Source: Alphaproteobacteria bacterium | GTDB taxonomy: Bacteria > Pseudomonadota > Alphaproteobacteria > Sphingomonadales > Kordiimonadaceae | Length of the DNA: 64,000 nt | Reading direction: 5' to 3' | Assembly (NCBI GenBank): GCA_021774735.1 | Contig: JAJFIS010000025.1 | Coordinates: 40,989 to 104,988 of the forward strand | Shown here: positions 27,170-36,517 of the stretch, one piece after another | Layout of the letters: the number at the start of each line of letters is the position of its first letter | How positions within the stretch are numbered: position 1 is the first letter of the stretch | Position numbers and translations under genes: made by a program | The notes under the pieces: model-generated | What the model was told of the DNA's origin: nothing | The model's database searches: none | Seen by the model: the letters and a program-made list of their open reading frames with translations, nothing else

Positions 27170-28120
27170 TCAGCTATTATTTAGGCTCGAAATTTTACTT
27201 GCACGCCGTAGCAGGTCCGCCGTTACCGATATAGCGATATCCGCTGGTACTTTGGAGCTGATACCATCAATACCGATGGGGCAGATGAAACTTTCAGCGA
27301 CCCCCTCAGTTATGCCCGATTTTTTCAGTCTGCTGATAAACCTTGCGCGCTTGGTAGCCGAGCCAATGACGCCGATATAGGCAAAACGGCCCGCCGTTAA
27401 GGCCGCGTCTAATATCTGGTAATCTATGCCGTGATCGTGGGTCATGATGAGCACATAGGCTCCACCCTCAATGTCCCCAACCACCTGCCAAGGTTCAGCG
27501 TGATGGAGGGTCGTAAAGTTAGCCGGGATATGGCTTGGTAACATGTCTAAGCGATTATCAACCAGCACCACTTTAAAGCCGACGGTGGCCAGCGGCAGCA
27601 TCAAAGCTTTGCCCACATGCCCGGCACCGAAGATATACAGCGTCTGGCGGTGGTCCGAATAATCCTCATGGAGGATATTGCTTGCCGCCAAACCCAGTGT
27701 GCTGGGTTCACTTGAAATTATCCGTCGCGCAGTGCCCCCAGCGGTTATTTCGGTTTCGCAATAAAGAGCGCCGGTCGCTTCAGCGCTAGCCAGAAGCTCG
27801 ACGCTAGACAATTGGTCAGGAGTGAATGTTTCAAACAGCAAGGTCACGGCCCCTCCGCAACACTGACCAAGGTTAGGGCCTAGAGCATATTTTACCAGTT
27901 CAGCTTTGGCGGTTGCGCCCGCTAGCATGGCCAGCGCTTTTTCTATGGCGTTAATTTCCATCGCGCCGCCGCCAATGGTGCTGTGAAAACCTCCACCGGG
28001 CAGCACCAACATCCGTGCGCCCACCTCGCGCGGGGTGGAGCCATCCGCGGTAACAACAGAGACCAAACAGCAGCAGTTTCCCGCAGTGAGCGCGCGACTG
28101 ATATCAGCCCAAACCTGCAT
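27170..28120 (-). CDS. xdhC: Xanthine dehydrogenase accessory protein XdhC
   Basis: XdhC binds and inserts the sulfurated molybdenum cofactor into xanthine dehydrogenase. The start at 28120 (MQVWADISRAL) overlaps the xdhB stop as TGATG and gives 316 residues. The N-terminal domain has VTADGSTPREVGARM and IGGGAMEINAIEKAL; the C-terminal Rossmann-like domain has IFGAGHVGKAL and VIGSATKRARF. It is last in the uraH-xdhA-xdhB-xdhC unit. Confidence 0.93.
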   Translation of the reverse strand: MQVWADISRALTAGNCCCLVSVVTADGSTPREVGARMLVLPGGGFHSTIGGGAMEINAIEKALAMLAGATAKAELVKYALGPNLGQCCGGAVTLLFETFTPDQLSSVELLASAEATGALYCETEITAGGTARRIISSEPSTLGLAASNILHEDYSDHRQTLYIFGAGHVGKALMLPLATVGFKVVLVDNRLDMLPSHIPANFTTLHHAEPWQVVGDIEGGAYVLIMTHDHGIDYQILDAALTAGRFAYIGVIGSATKRARFISRLKKSGITEGVAESFICPIGIDGISSKVPADIAISVTADLLRRASKISSLNNS

Positions 28121-30459
28121 CACTTTGCAGCCTGAATTTTGGTGATGGCATCCAAAATGGCTTCGGGGGTGGTGGGTGCGCTCAGGTCCGGCGACTGTCC
28201 CGGACACAGGCTAGCAAGTGCATGGTGCACGGCACAGTAAACCGAATTCGCCAACATCAAAGGCGGCTCGCCCACCGCCCGTGAGCGATGCACGGTGTCC
28301 TCCAAATTACCTTTGGAGCTATAAAGCGCCACATTAAAGTCTTCCGGCACGTCATAGGCGGTCGGTATCTTGTAGGTGGAGGGTGCGTGGGTCATCAGCT
28401 TGCCGTCGTCGCTAAAGACCAGCTCTTCAGTGGTCAACCAACCCATGCCTTGGACAAAACCGCCTTCAATTTGGCCGATGTCGATGGCCGGGTTCACCGA
28501 GTTGCCAACATCATGCAAAATATCAACGCGGGTAACGCGCATCTCACCTGTCAGAATGTCGATTTCCACCTCGCTGCAAGCCGCCCCGCAGGCGAAATAT
28601 AAAAAGGGCCGACCCCAAGCTTTTTCGCGCTCCCAAACCAGCTTAGGGGTTGCGTAAAAACCAGTGGAGGACAGCGATATCCGGTTTAGCACCGCTTGCC
28701 CCGCTAACTCGGTGAAGGCTATTTCACTGTCGCCGCTTTTGACCATACCACCATCAAATATAATTGTTTCGTTATCGCAATTAAACATACTGGCAGCCAG
28801 CCTAGCCATGCGCGCCCGAATAGTCAGCGCGGCATTTTCCGCCGCTTTTCCGTTCAGGTCCGTGCCCGATGACGCTGCGGTGGGCGAGGCATTTGGTACT
28901 TTATCGGTGCGGGTGGCAGAGGCTCTAACAGCCCGAGCATCAACACCAAAAACCGAGGCAACAATCTGCGAAATTTTGGTATAAAGCCCTTGACCCATTT
29001 CCGTGCCGCCGTGACTGAGATGCACCGAGCCATCGGCGTAAACATGGATGAGCGCTGCCCCTTGATTGAGATGCTTTAGCGTGAAAGAAACACCGAATTT
29101 AACCGGCGTCAGCGCGATGCCTTTTTTGGTAAAAGCACTTTTCGCATTAAAGGCTTCAATTTCAGCCACACGGGCGCGGTAATCAGCGCTTGCCTCCAAC
29201 TGCTGCATAATGTCGGGCAAGGTAAAGTCGGTCACCGGCATGCCGTAAGGCGTGATATCAGCACCGTCGCGGTAGAGATTGTCATAGCGTACATCAAGCG
29301 GGTCGCGGCCCACCCGGAAGGCGATATCATTCATCATCCGCTCGGCGAACAACATGCCCTGCGGCCCACCAAAACCCCGAAAAGCGGTGTTGGAAACCGT
29401 ATTGGTCCACACTTTATGGGTCGTTATGCGCACATCCGGGTAAAAATAAGCATTGTCGGCGTGGAACATAGCCCGGTCATTGATGCCCATCGAAAGATCC
29501 GCCGAGGCCCCACAGCGCGAGATCAGATCAACCTCAACATTGCTGATAACACCAGCGTCATTATGCGAAACCGACCAGTCACATTCAAAATCATGCCGCT
29601 TGCCGGTCAGGCGCATATCATCATCGCGGTCGAGCCGCATTTTGGCCGGACGACCCGTTTTATAAGCGACCAGCGCTGCCAGCGCCGCCCACTGCGCCGC
29701 TTGCGATTCCTTGCCGCCAAAAGCCCCGCCCATGCGCCGACAATCGACCATGACGCGCGCATTTGTCCAGCCCAGCATCTGGGCTATGATATGTTGAATT
29801 TCCGCCGGGTGCTGGCTCGATACATAAAGCTGCATCTCATCATCGCCGAAAGGCACCGCCATGGAAACCTGACCCTCAAGGTAGAAATGCTCCTGCCCGC
29901 CCATGGTAAGGCTGCCCTGTTGCTGGTGAGCAGCGTTTGCAGTGCCAGTGCTATCGCTTTTGCGCTTGAACGTATAGTCAGGCATCAGCAACGAGCCTTG
30001 CTCGAACCCTGCCCGCGCACTGATGGTTGGCGCGGCGGCATCCACCTCAATTTGCGCCAAAGTGGCAGCGTTAAGCGCCTGTTTACGGGTCTCTGCCGCG
30101 ACGACAAATAGCACTTGGCCGTGGAAAGTTATGTCACCGTCTGACAATATTGCATCGTCGCCGAGCGCCGGGCTGCAATCATTGACAAAGGGAATATCGC
30201 TGGCGGTTAAGACAGCAACCACACCGGGGGCTGCGCGCACTGCCGACAGGTCCATATGCGTCACCGTTCCAGCCGCATGGTCCCGTGCATAGCCGGGGGC
30301 TAAATGCAGCATCGCTTTCGGCTCTGGTATATCATCAACATATACGGCGGAGCCCCGCACATGGCCGCGCGCGCTGTCGTGCGCCATGCTGTCACCCGCC
30401 GCTTTTCTGGTGTTTTTAGGGGCGATTACCACTTCGTCATTGGGGCGTCTACTGGTCAT
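28120..30459 (-). CDS. xdhB: Xanthine dehydrogenase, molybdopterin-binding subunit
   Basis: XdhB oxidises hypoxanthine and xanthine to urate. The 779-residue protein has the molybdenum-site signatures GGAFGGKESQ, TAFRGFGGPQG, GGTEMGQGLYTKI, and the catalytic Glu in AVGEPPLML. It overlaps xdhA by 4 bp and xdhC by 1 bp. Electrons pass to the XdhA iron-sulfur and FAD centres. Confidence 0.95.
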   Translation of the reverse strand: MTSRRPNDEVVIAPKNTRKAAGDSMAHDSARGHVRGSAVYVDDIPEPKAMLHLAPGYARDHAAGTVTHMDLSAVRAAPGVVAVLTASDIPFVNDCSPALGDDAILSDGDITFHGQVLFVVAAETRKQALNAATLAQIEVDAAAPTISARAGFEQGSLLMPDYTFKRKSDSTGTANAAHQQQGSLTMGGQEHFYLEGQVSMAVPFGDDEMQLYVSSQHPAEIQHIIAQMLGWTNARVMVDCRRMGGAFGGKESQAAQWAALAALVAYKTGRPAKMRLDRDDDMRLTGKRHDFECDWSVSHNDAGVISNVEVDLISRCGASADLSMGINDRAMFHADNAYFYPDVRITTHKVWTNTVSNTAFRGFGGPQGMLFAERMMNDIAFRVGRDPLDVRYDNLYRDGADITPYGMPVTDFTLPDIMQQLEASADYRARVAEIEAFNAKSAFTKKGIALTPVKFGVSFTLKHLNQGAALIHVYADGSVHLSHGGTEMGQGLYTKISQIVASVFGVDARAVRASATRTDKVPNASPTAASSGTDLNGKAAENAALTIRARMARLAASMFNCDNETIIFDGGMVKSGDSEIAFTELAGQAVLNRISLSSTGFYATPKLVWEREKAWGRPFLYFACGAACSEVEIDILTGEMRVTRVDILHDVGNSVNPAIDIGQIEGGFVQGMGWLTTEELVFSDDGKLMTHAPSTYKIPTAYDVPEDFNVALYSSKGNLEDTVHRSRAVGEPPLMLANSVYCAVHHALASLCPGQSPDLSAPTTPEAILDAITKIQAAK

Positions 30460-31895
30460 GCTGCGTCTCCCGCCACGGAAGCTTGCAGCTCAAGCAGCGC
30501 CTTGATGATCAAATTCCCCGCCACCTGAGAGCGGTATTTTGCACTTGCCCGCATATCTGATATGGGCTGGAAGTCCTGATTTAGTTTCGATACCGGAACG
30601 TCTTGGATATCGAATTTTGAAACATCAAATCCAATCAGCGCAGCTTCCAGCGCCAGCGCCCGCTTAGGGGTCGCCGCCATTCCGCCGAAAGCAATCCGGC
30701 ATTTGCTGATAACACTGCCTGAGAGCGTAATATTAAAGGCCGCCAGCACCGCCGATATATCTTGGTCGTGGCGCTTGGAAATTTTATAGCATTTCAGGTG
30801 GGTATTTGCAGCGGGCTTAGGGACGGTTATGCTGGCAACAAATTCGCTTTCACCGATGTCTTGGCTGCCGTAATCGATGAAGAAGTTTTCCAGCGCAATT
30901 GTGCGTGTGGTCTCCCCCTTTTGCAGGGTTATCGTGGCGTCCAAACTGATGAGGATAGGCGGCGTGTCGCCGATCGGTGAGCCGTTAGCGATATTACCGC
31001 CGATGGTGCCCGCAGCCCGCACTTGCTTAGCCCCGATACGGCTTAGAACCGCTTGAAAATCATCGCCGTAAGTTTCTAAATGCGGCATGGCGTCCGCGAA
31101 GGTAACCCCGGCACCGAGCGTTATGGCGTCATCAGTGCTCGTAATATCTTGCAGTTCTTTCACTCGGCCAAGGTAAATAACCTGCTTGATGTCCACGTGC
31201 TTTTTGGTCACCCATAGGCCGACGTCGGTGGCACCAGCAACCAAAGTGGCGCCCGGGTGTTGGCTATAGACCTCTGCTAGCTCCGCCACACTTTGGGGTG
31301 CGGCGAACATATAGCCGCCTTTTTCCATTTTCAAAGGACCGCCCGAAATATCCGCAAGCAGGGCGCTTGTGTCCCGCATCCGGCTCGTGAATACATCATC
31401 AGGCGCCCGCGCGCAGACTTCCATAGCAGCCGCCGTAATGGGGCGGTAGCCAGTGCAACGGCACAGGTTACCCGCGATTTGCTCGACTACTCCCTCATGG
31501 TCGGCGTCAGCGTTATTACCGTGATACTGGGCGAAAATGGCCATAACAAAACCGGGGGTGCAAAATCCGCACTGGGATGCATGATGCTTGACCATAGCGT
31601 CTTGCACCGGGTGCAGTGGGCCGTCCTTAACCGACAGGTCATCGACGGTAATCAGCTCCTTCCCGTCGAGCACGGGCAAAAAGGTAATGCAGCTGTTCAC
31701 CGGGCGGTAGGTAACCTTGTCGCCGTCAAGGCTGCCGAGCACCACCGTGCAAGCGCCGCAGTCGCCCTCCGCGCAGCCTTCCTTGGTGCCGCAGGAGCCA
31801 GTTTCGCGCAAATAGTCCAGCAATGTATCGGTGGGCATAGCCCCGTCTAGCTTAACCAGCTTACCGCCGCGCAAAAATTCTATGGTCGAGCGCAT
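30456..31895 (-). CDS. xdhA: Xanthine dehydrogenase, iron-sulfur/FAD subunit
   Basis: The 479-residue protein combines two [2Fe-2S] domains (CGTKEGCAEGDCGAC near residues 35-49; HASQCGFCTPGF and GNLCRCTGYRP near 105-155) with an FAD-binding domain (VAGATDVGLWV; GGNIANGSPIGD). It transfers electrons from the molybdenum centre to NAD+. It starts 3 bp after the uraH stop. Confidence 0.95.
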   Translation of the reverse strand: MRSTIEFLRGGKLVKLDGAMPTDTLLDYLRETGSCGTKEGCAEGDCGACTVVLGSLDGDKVTYRPVNSCITFLPVLDGKELITVDDLSVKDGPLHPVQDAMVKHHASQCGFCTPGFVMAIFAQYHGNNADADHEGVVEQIAGNLCRCTGYRPITAAAMEVCARAPDDVFTSRMRDTSALLADISGGPLKMEKGGYMFAAPQSVAELAEVYSQHPGATLVAGATDVGLWVTKKHVDIKQVIYLGRVKELQDITSTDDAITLGAGVTFADAMPHLETYGDDFQAVLSRIGAKQVRAAGTIGGNIANGSPIGDTPPILISLDATITLQKGETTRTIALENFFIDYGSQDIGESEFVASITVPKPAANTHLKCYKISKRHDQDISAVLAAFNITLSGSVISKCRIAFGGMAATPKRALALEAALIGFDVSKFDIQDVPVSKLNQDFQPISDMRASAKYRSQVAGNLIIKALLELQASVAGDAA

Positions 31896-31898
31896 GGG

Positions 31899-32237
31899 TT
31901 AACTACCCCGATAGGTGGAATAGCTGAAGGGCGAGAGCAGCAGCGGCACATGATAGTGCTGACTGGCGTCATCGACCTTAAAGGCAATCGGGATCATACC
32001 AAAAAACGCGTCGCCCAATGCTGCCAAATAATCCCCGACAAAAAAGCGCAGTTCAAAATTGCCCGTGGTCAATTCACCACCCGAGAGTATCGGCTGGTCC
32101 AACCGGCCATCAGCATTGGTAACACCAGAGCTGACATGCACAGCACCCACGCCAGCACCGCGCCACAATTCCACCTTAACGCCAGCCGCAGGACAGCCCT
32201 GGCTCGTGTCTAAAATATGTGTGCTTATCCCGGCCAT
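31899..32237 (-). CDS. uraH: 5-hydroxyisourate hydrolase
   Basis: UraH, a transthyretin-like enzyme, opens 5-hydroxyisourate to OHCU. The 112-residue protein has the N-terminal active-site segment STHILDTSQGCPA and the diagnostic C-terminal tetrapeptide YRGS (STYRGS-stop). It is the first gene of the minus-strand purine arm, reading uraH-xdhA-xdhB-xdhC, and is divergent from the LysR gene. Confidence 0.95.
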   Translation of the reverse strand: MAGISTHILDTSQGCPAAGVKVELWRGAGVGAVHVSSGVTNADGRLDQPILSGGELTTGNFELRFFVGDYLAALGDAFFGMIPIAFKVDDASQHYHVPLLLSPFSYSTYRGS

Positions 32238-32323
32238 AGACCGCGCCTCCCTGTGTTTTCTCTGTAATTTTTCGCTAGTAGGTGAATATGACAGAAAAAA
32301 ACCGCTCTAAAAAGAACAATGTA

Positions 32324-32340
32324 GTGATATAACCGATCAC
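32324..32340. promoter_or_regulatory. LysR-type inverted repeat in the uraH/lysR divergent promoter
   Basis: GTGAT-N7-ATCAC is a 17-bp dyad that contains a T-N11-A core, the usual form of a LysR-type binding box. It lies 23 bp before the lysR start and about 87 bp from uraH. A looser TGATA-N8-TATCA dyad lies at 34750-34767 before puuD and shares the string GTGATAT. Binding is inferred from position and symmetry. Confidence 0.4.
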
Positions 32341-32362
32341 ATTAAGGCAACAAAGGATTTAC

Positions 32363-33295
32363 ATGATGTTTAGCGAGCACGCCCATTTGCTCTATTCGCC
32401 GGCGCTTAGGTATTTTGTCGCCATCGCCCGCATGGGGTCTATCCGTGGTGCAGCGCGGGAGCTGAACGTGGTGTCCTCGGCGGTAAACCGCCAATTGCTC
32501 AACTTGGAAAAGTCCTTGTCGATCCTGCTGTTCGACCGGGTTGGGCGGGGGCTTAAGCTATCGCAAGCGGGGGAGATACTATTGCGCCATGCCCAAAAAA
32601 CCTTGTTGGATTTCGACACAGCGATCAGCGAGCTGGATAATATGAAGGGCCTGCAAAGCGGTGTTGTGCATGTGGCGACGGTGGAAAGCGTGGCAGATTC
32701 CGTGCTGCCGATGATCTTGAGCAGCTTTCACGCGCTCTATCCCGGCATTCAATTCACCGTCGAGGTGGGCAGCGCAAGCGACGTTCTAAAGGCCGTCACC
32801 ATGTCCGAATGCCATATCGCGCTTTCTTTTGACCCGCCAAATTCGAAAGACATCAAAGCCATCAGCCATTTCAGCATGCCCGTGGGCGCGGTGGTCGCCC
32901 CCCATCACCCGCTGGCAAAACAGACAAGCTGCACGATCGAGGAATGCATCGCTTATCCTTGCCTGTTGCCATCGCGCAAATTAGCCATCGGTGAGGCCGC
33001 CCATGCGCTCATTGAGGCCAGCGAGGTGGAGGCCAATTGGTTGATCGAAAGCACCTCGCTCAGGTTCATGCGCCAAATGGCCCTCAGCGGCAATCATGTG
33101 GCCTTTCAGTCCCTGCTCGGCATTGAGAAAGAACGCACCTCCGGTGATCTGGTTTTCATCCCCCTGCACCCGGAAAATATCGCCACCACCTCGCTGACCC
33201 TAATGGTCAATGCCTCCAGTAAATTGGCCCTCGCCCCCAAAGCCTTCCTGACCCATAGCGAAGACATGCTATCGCAATATTTGTCTGGGGATTGA
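32363..33295 (+). CDS. LysR-family transcriptional regulator of the purine cluster
   Basis: The 310-residue protein has an N-terminal winged helix (about 10-70: FVAIARMGSIRGAARELNVV, SAVNRQLLNLEK) and a periplasmic-binding-like effector domain (about 95-300). The start at 32363 follows AAAGGA. It is divergent from uraH-xdhABC and lies upstream of the puuD arm, so it probably activates purine catabolism in response to urate or another intermediate. Confidence 0.9.
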   Translation: MMFSEHAHLLYSPALRYFVAIARMGSIRGAARELNVVSSAVNRQLLNLEKSLSILLFDRVGRGLKLSQAGEILLRHAQKTLLDFDTAISELDNMKGLQSGVVHVATVESVADSVLPMILSSFHALYPGIQFTVEVGSASDVLKAVTMSECHIALSFDPPNSKDIKAISHFSMPVGAVVAPHHPLAKQTSCTIEECIAYPCLLPSRKLAIGEAAHALIEASEVEANWLIESTSLRFMRQMALSGNHVAFQSLLGIEKERTSGDLVFIPLHPENIATTSLTLMVNASSKLALAPKAFLTHSEDMLSQYLSGD

Positions 33296-33332
33296 GTTGT
33301 GATATCTGGTGATGCACTGCTTATTGTATTTT

Positions 33333-33659
33333 TCAGTATCGTTCCTGACCACAATTTGGGCATTTCTTAGCTAAAATAAAGGAAAAGGCAAACTTAAATG
33401 CGGGCTTTATTGAACCAAGAAATGCCGCAGGCCCTTTTGATTGTTCAAAAAGGGAATTGACCTTTAAGCCACTCCATCTGCAGTTCCCACAATACATAAT
33501 CATATACGGTATGAGCACGACAAAATAGGCGATGAGAATTATTTGTTTAGTCTCTTCGTTAACGAGATTAAACCAGTCAATAATTAGCCCCACAAACAGT
33601 AATATGAACAAAGGTATGGATATAAATCGAATTTTTGATTTTACCGGATGCTTATTCAT
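33333..33659 (-). CDS. Hypothetical membrane protein with Cys-pair motifs
   Basis: The 108-residue protein has two N-terminal membrane helices (about 10-28 and 38-57) and two CxxC pairs, CGNCRWSG near residue 58 and CPNCGQ at the C-terminus, which may form a zinc ribbon. No family is recognised. It is clearly more AT-rich than the flanking purine genes and lies in an insert between lysR and puuD. Confidence 0.6.
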   Translation of the reverse strand: MNKHPVKSKIRFISIPLFILLFVGLIIDWFNLVNEETKQIILIAYFVVLIPYMIMYCGNCRWSGLKVNSLFEQSKGPAAFLGSIKPAFKFAFSFILAKKCPNCGQERY

Positions 33660-33721
33660 AAATTCTGTTCCTTAATCTATAAGTTATAAGTGGTCGGCCA
33701 TTGAGGCTTTATGATGGATTA

Positions 33722-34456
33722 TCAAGAATTCAATTTCGCTAAATGTTTCATGATGGACGCAGTTAATTCGAATACGATGTCGACTTCTTCTTCTTTGACA
33801 GCATCATTGTGTTTCACGAATAAATTTTGATATTTTGTATAATAATCAATTAACTTTACAAGCATATTTGATAACTCTTTTGAGCCACCCTTTTGTTTGA
33901 CGAAAGTGCCAATATTCTGTATTTGATTTTCCAATGATTTTGAATTATCAAACATTTGACACATCATACTTTCAAGTGAAAGACGCAAATCATCAAGAAC
34001 ATTTCGAGCGAAAACCCCGTGCTCATATTTACGAGTAGCATCATCATATAGTTTTTGAGCTGCCGGATATTTATCTAGCCAATGCCTTGTTTCTTCAATA
34101 AGTGGCGCGTTAATATCCGAGCCACCAAGGTCCGTTGCAAACTGAGGATATTTCATTATCAATTTTGATTTTATAGTCTCAATTTTTTGATCATGGTTTG
34201 CGCGTGAAATCAAATCATCACACATTTCTTTAATGACAATAAACTGAGCCCTTGCTGGTAATGCTCGCAAATTTTCAAATAATGCAGTGCGTTTATTACC
34301 TGCCATAATAGGATGTGATGAATGCGGGACATTCACACCAAAATCAAATGCTATAGCTGTAGTAAGCTTAACAATCTCTGAGCCGCTTAAGCCTAATGAT
34401 GTTTCGCCTAAAAGGTCTGATGAATGTTTCAAAAATATTGTATCTAATTGTTTCAT
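33722..34456 (-). CDS. Hypothetical helical protein, possibly HEPN/abortive-infection-like
   Basis: The 244-residue, probably all-helical protein has no signal or membrane segment. The C-terminal half (about residues 130-244), with VLDDLRLSLESMM, SKELSNMLVKLIDYYTKYQN, VKHNDAV and a final helix, resembles C-terminal regions of abortive-infection-type proteins. The KH-N-D signature sits where HEPN domains carry their conserved polar-His motif. This family link is my recollection of the pattern, not a search result. The gene is AT-rich and stands in an insert within the purine cluster. Confidence 0.6.
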   Translation of the reverse strand: MKQLDTIFLKHSSDLLGETSLGLSGSEIVKLTTAIAFDFGVNVPHSSHPIMAGNKRTALFENLRALPARAQFIVIKEMCDDLISRANHDQKIETIKSKLIMKYPQFATDLGGSDINAPLIEETRHWLDKYPAAQKLYDDATRKYEHGVFARNVLDDLRLSLESMMCQMFDNSKSLENQIQNIGTFVKQKGGSKELSNMLVKLIDYYTKYQNLFVKHNDAVKEEEVDIVFELTASIMKHLAKLNS

Positions 34457-34509
34457 CGTATATTTTCCAAATTTTACTTACTATAGATATGACACAAAAT
34501 TGATAATTA

Positions 34510-34668
34510 TTAAACCCTACCTAATACTCTTTTTCCGTTTGTCTTGCTAAGCAATGCGTCAGGAGTATTAGCGTCAAAAAATTCCTCTGCATTCTGAATA
34601 ATCACAGGCACGCTATTCATTGTTTGTGAAGTGAGGATGGCAAGCCGCTCGTTGGTATCACACAATAT
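34510..34668 (-). pseudogene. C-terminal fragment of an unidentified gene
   Basis: The 328-bp gap between the HEPN-like gene and puuD contains a minus-strand frame open for about 52 codons (34510-34668) with protein-like composition: TNERLAILTSQTMNSVPVII, then QNAEEFFDANTPDALLSKT and GKRVLGRV before a TAA. The only ATG (34618-34620) gives 36 residues and lacks a convincing ribosome-binding site. It is probably the tail of a lost gene. The rest of the gap holds the puuD promoter region. Confidence 0.35.
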
Positions 34669-34784
34669 TTAGCCGAGACCCAAGTCCAACCACTTACATT
34701 TTGGCATCAAAGGGTGCACTATATATCTCTATCTAGATCGGTTGCTGCGTGATATGAGTGCCTATCAACTAAAATGAGGCGATT

Positions 34785-35993
34785 ATGGATCTGTTTGCTA
34801 TGGACTGGCTAAGCTTGCTCTTCCGCTGGGCGCACTTGATTGTGGGCATCGGCTGGATCGGCACATCCTTTTATTTCATTGTGCTCGATCTATCGCTGAA
34901 AAAACGTGCCGGCCAAGGCAAGGGCGTTATGGGTTCTTCGTGGCTTGTGCATGGTGGCGGTTTTTATAATGTTGAAAAATATTCGGTGGCGCCGGACCAA
35001 ATGCCCCCCGACCTTATCTGGTATAAGTGGGAGGCTTACCTGACATGGGTGACCGGCTTTGCCTTGCTCATTCTGCAATATTACATGAATGCGCCGATTT
35101 ATTTGATCGATATGCAAGCCATGCCGATGAGTTCACTGCAGGCCACCAGCCTTTCTGTCGTCAGCCTGGCGCTGGGCTGGCTTGTTTACGGCGTGATGTG
35201 CAAATTTCTATATGAAAAGCGACCGGGCTTGCTGAATATTCTGGTGTATATTCTGCTGGTTTTATTTGCTTGGGTCTTTACGCAAGTCTTCTCGCCGCGC
35301 GGGGCTTTCATTCATGTAGGCGCGCTTATCGGCACCATCATGGCCTTCAATGTCTTCATGGTTATCATCCCCAACCAGAAGAAAATTGTTGCGTCCCTAA
35401 TGGCTGGCGCAGCGCCTGACCCCCGCCTCGGCAAGATCAGTAAAGCGCGCTCGGTGCATAATAATTACCTGACCCTGCCTGTGTTACTGATGATGATATC
35501 GAACCATTATCCGCTGCTTTCCAGCCACGCTGAGAGTTGGTTGATCATTGCTTTCATCATCCTGATCGGTGGCAGTGTGCGGCATTTTTTGAATGTGCAT
35601 GAAGCCGGGCAATATAGTGAAGAGGAAGGCGACCGCAAGCACCATATGGCGCTGTTTGTCGCCGGTGGCTTCTTAATGGTCGCTATCGCCATGACGGCCC
35701 CCGCGCCCGATGATAAAGCCTCCAATGCCAACCAAGTGGCCATCACGGACGGTGAAGCCATGGCCATCGTGCGCCAACACTGTGCCATGTGCCATTCAGT
35801 CATCACCAGCCACGAGGGCTTTGATATCGCCCCCAAGGGCTTGAATTTAGACACGGTCGCAGAGGTCGTCACCAGCGCACCGCTGATCCGCGCCCAAGTG
35901 TTCGACAGCGATATCATGCCGCTGGGTAATGAAACCGGCATGACCGAGGTTGAGCGCCAAAAACTGCAACAATGGTTGGCACAAAAAGAATGA
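34785..35993 (+). CDS. puuD: Membrane urate hydroxylase PuuD with C-terminal cytochrome c domain
   Basis: PuuD oxidises urate to 5-hydroxyisourate using an integral membrane urate oxidase domain and a fused cytochrome c that passes electrons to the respiratory chain. The 402-residue protein has about nine membrane helices (starting RWAHLIVGIGWIGTSFYFI) and a C-terminal CAMCHS heme site (CxxCH) near residue 333. Heme attachment would rely on the ccm operon at 15.4-22.3 kb. It is the first gene of puuD-uraD-puuE-alc-allA-guaD. Confidence 0.95.
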   Translation: MDLFAMDWLSLLFRWAHLIVGIGWIGTSFYFIVLDLSLKKRAGQGKGVMGSSWLVHGGGFYNVEKYSVAPDQMPPDLIWYKWEAYLTWVTGFALLILQYYMNAPIYLIDMQAMPMSSLQATSLSVVSLALGWLVYGVMCKFLYEKRPGLLNILVYILLVLFAWVFTQVFSPRGAFIHVGALIGTIMAFNVFMVIIPNQKKIVASLMAGAAPDPRLGKISKARSVHNNYLTLPVLLMMISNHYPLLSSHAESWLIIAFIILIGGSVRHFLNVHEAGQYSEEEGDRKHHMALFVAGGFLMVAIAMTAPAPDDKASNANQVAITDGEAMAIVRQHCAMCHSVITSHEGFDIAPKGLNLDTVAEVVTSAPLIRAQVFDSDIMPLGNETGMTEVERQKLQQWLAQKE

Positions 35994-36517
35994 CGCAGCC
36001 AGCCACATCCATATCCCTCGCTGCGGTCAACAGCATGAGCGATTGCGCCTTCACCGCCACCTTTGGCGGCATCGCTGAGCATGCCCAGTGGGTGGCCGAA
36101 GGTGCGGCGAATGCCCGGCCCTTTGAAGACTTGAACGCCATGACCCATGCCTTTCACGCGGCCATCATGGCGGCGGGTGATGAGGCTAAATTGGCGCTCT
36201 TAAATGCCCACCCTGACCTTGCGGGCAAAGCAGCAATCAATGGCGACCTGACCGATCATTCCACCGCAGAGCAGGCGGGAGCGGGGCTGGATAGCCTGAG
36301 CCAAGAAGAATATGATCGCTTCACGGCTTACAATGAGGCCTATAAGCGCCGCAATGGCTTCCCGTTTATTTTGGCGGTCAAAAACGCTAGCAAGCAAGAT
36401 ATTTTGGATGCTTTTGCAAGGCGTGCTAACAATGATGCCCGCGAAGAATTCACTGAAGCCCTGCGCCAAGTTTGCCGCATCGTTGGTTTCCGTATAGAGG
36501 CGACAGTTGATGAATGA
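35990..36517 (+). CDS. uraD: OHCU decarboxylase
   Basis: UraD decarboxylates 2-oxo-4-hydroxy-4-carboxy-5-ureidoimidazoline to S-allantoin. The start at 35990 overlaps the puuD stop as ATGA and gives 175 residues. Family signatures are FGGIAEHAQWVAEGA, LNAHPDLAGKAA (catalytic His), and RNGFPFILAVKN. It follows the order puuD-uraD-puuE. Confidence 0.94.
   Translation: MTQPATSISLAAVNSMSDCAFTATFGGIAEHAQWVAEGAANARPFEDLNAMTHAFHAAIMAAGDEAKLALLNAHPDLAGKAAINGDLTDHSTAEQAGAGLDSLSQEEYDRFTAYNEAYKRRNGFPFILAVKNASKQDILDAFARRANNDAREEFTEALRQVCRIVGFRIEATVDE

Noticed and set aside
28288..28657. Long plus-strand frames inside xdhB
   Set aside because: They are antisense shadows of a strongly conserved gene, as are most long antisense frames in the GC-richer genes of this window.
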